A stretch of 14,242 bases of DNA, taken from assembly GCA_947630885.1 (NCBI GenBank), contig CANRJI010000020.1, positions 1 to 14,242 on the forward strand. The letters are read 5' to 3'. The stretch's first letter is position 1. Every line of letters starts with the position of its first letter. Positions 14,095 through 14,242 of the stretch are shown piece after piece. The stretch comes from an uncultured Bacilli bacterium. Lineage in GTDB: Bacteria; Bacillota_I; Bacilli_A; RF39; UBA660. Made by a program: the position numbers and the translations under genes. The notes under the pieces were generated by a model, which did not search any database, was not told the DNA's origin, and worked only from the letters and a program-made list of their open reading frames with translations.

Positions 14095-14123
14095 TTGCAA
14101 ATAATCTTAATCTATGCTAAAAT
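14095..14123 (+). promoter_or_regulatory. Promoter of the right-edge transcription unit
   Basis: TTGCAA (14095-14100), a 17-bp spacer, then TAAAAT (14118-14123) preceded by TGC, an extended -10 element. Transcription would start near 14130, only a few bases before the hairpin at 14135 and about 19 nt before the ATG at 14149. It begins directly after the terminator of the adhesin operon. Confidence 0.65.
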
Positions 14124-14134
14124 TAAATCATGAT

Positions 14135-14184
14135 AGGAGGGTGATAACATGATTAAAGTAAGTAATATATGTTATCACTTTTCT
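14135..14184 (+). promoter_or_regulatory. Hairpin enclosing the ribosome-binding site and start codon
   Basis: GTGATAACAT (14141-14150) and ATGTTATCAC (14169-14178) are perfect inverted repeats with an 18-nt loop. In RNA the helix extends outward by six more pairs, three of them G-U: AGGAGG (14135-14140) with UUUUCU (14179-14184). This makes 16 continuous pairs that cover the whole Shine-Dalgarno and the A and U of the start codon at 14149. The transcript would begin almost at the base of this stem. It could restrain translation, or the DNA repeat could be an operator. Which applies cannot be told from sequence. Confidence 0.5.
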
Positions 14185-14241
14185 TTATACTCAGTTAACC
14201 ATAAGTTAATCTGGGGGGGGCTTGTAAGCCTTATAAATTAA
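14149..14241 (+). CDS. Short 30-codon frame or start of an interrupted gene at the window edge
   Basis: A frame of 30 codons opens at the ATG 8 nt after AGGAGG (14135-14140) and behind an extended -10 promoter, so something is probably translated here. It begins MIKVSNICYHFSLY and ends with TAA at 14239-14241, one base before the window ends. I recognise no family. It contains a run of eight G's (14213-14220). With one G more, the frame stays open to the window edge; with one fewer, it stops at once at TAA. It may be a small peptide, a leader peptide, or the first part of a larger gene broken or switched at the G tract. Confidence 0.35.
   Translation: MIKVSNICYHFSLYSVNHKLIWGGLVSLIN
14213..14220 (+). 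repeat. G8 homopolymer tract
   Basis: Eight consecutive G's in a strongly AT-rich window, inside the last small frame. No other G run of this length is seen in the window. It is either a slippage-prone tract or an assembly/consensus error near a contig edge. Confidence 0.7.
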
Positions 14242-14242
14242 T

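Noticed and set aside
1..14242. CRISPR arrays, tRNA or rRNA genes, insertion sequences
   Set aside because: No regularly spaced direct repeats, cloverleaf or rRNA-like stretches, transposase frames or terminal inverted repeats were seen on either strand.

Overview
The window looks like a chromosomal piece of a very AT-rich Gram-positive (Bacillota) bacterium, most plausibly an uncultured gut lineage of Bacilli or Erysipelotrichia type. The evidence is strong AT bias, AGGAGG ribosome-binding sites, sigma-A type promoters, U-tailed hairpin terminators, a sortase, a C-terminal sortase signal, and cohesin/dockerin and cadherin-like surface modules. TGA is used as a stop (end of csoR) and tryptophan is TGG throughout, so the code is the standard bacterial one and not the Mycoplasma code. 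The taxonomic placement is inference. All genes are on the + strand and fall into short transcription units separated by terminators.

Layout. (1) 73-816: a free-standing FabG-like short-chain dehydrogenase, closed by an AT-rich terminator. (2) 987-6280: two genes joined by a 1-nt TAATG overlap. The first encodes a 1298-residue exported leucine-rich-repeat protein that carries seven tandem 'DYIY(L/V)G' modules and a C-terminal type I dockerin. The second encodes a membrane-anchored protein with a signal peptide, a cohesin-like domain, three cadherin-like beta-sandwich repeats and a C-terminal membrane helix. They look like a two-gene cohesin-dockerin surface complex. A strong terminator follows. 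(3) 6426-7829: a collagen-like protein with three Gly-X-Y blocks, two copies of a ~50-residue spacer module, a Cys-rich N-terminus and a C1q/BclA-like C-terminal domain. It has no classical signal peptide. (4) 7863-10405: a csoR-copA copper-resistance operon. Its CsoR-type operator exactly fills the 17-bp spacer of the promoter. (5) 10522-14092: a three-gene unit with an excellent extended -10 promoter. It encodes a thioester-domain (TED) adhesin with two SpaA/CnaB isopeptide domains and a VPSTS sorting signal, a sortase overlapping it by 17 nt, and an unrecognised five-helix membrane protein with a long acidic tail. (6) 14095-14242: a new transcription start whose ribosome-binding site and start codon lie inside a long hairpin, followed by a G8 tract and a 30-codon frame running to the window edge.

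Apart from the dehydrogenase and the copper operon, the window is a cell-surface island that uses several display strategies side by side: membrane-anchored cohesin holding a dockerin protein, sortase anchoring of an isopeptide-stabilised adhesin, and a collagen-like fibre. The points most worth a second look are the cohesin/dockerin pair, the apparent loss of the thioester glutamine in the TED adhesin, the apparent Arg-to-Gln change in its sortase, the unknown membrane protein in that operon, and the hairpin plus G tract at the right edge.
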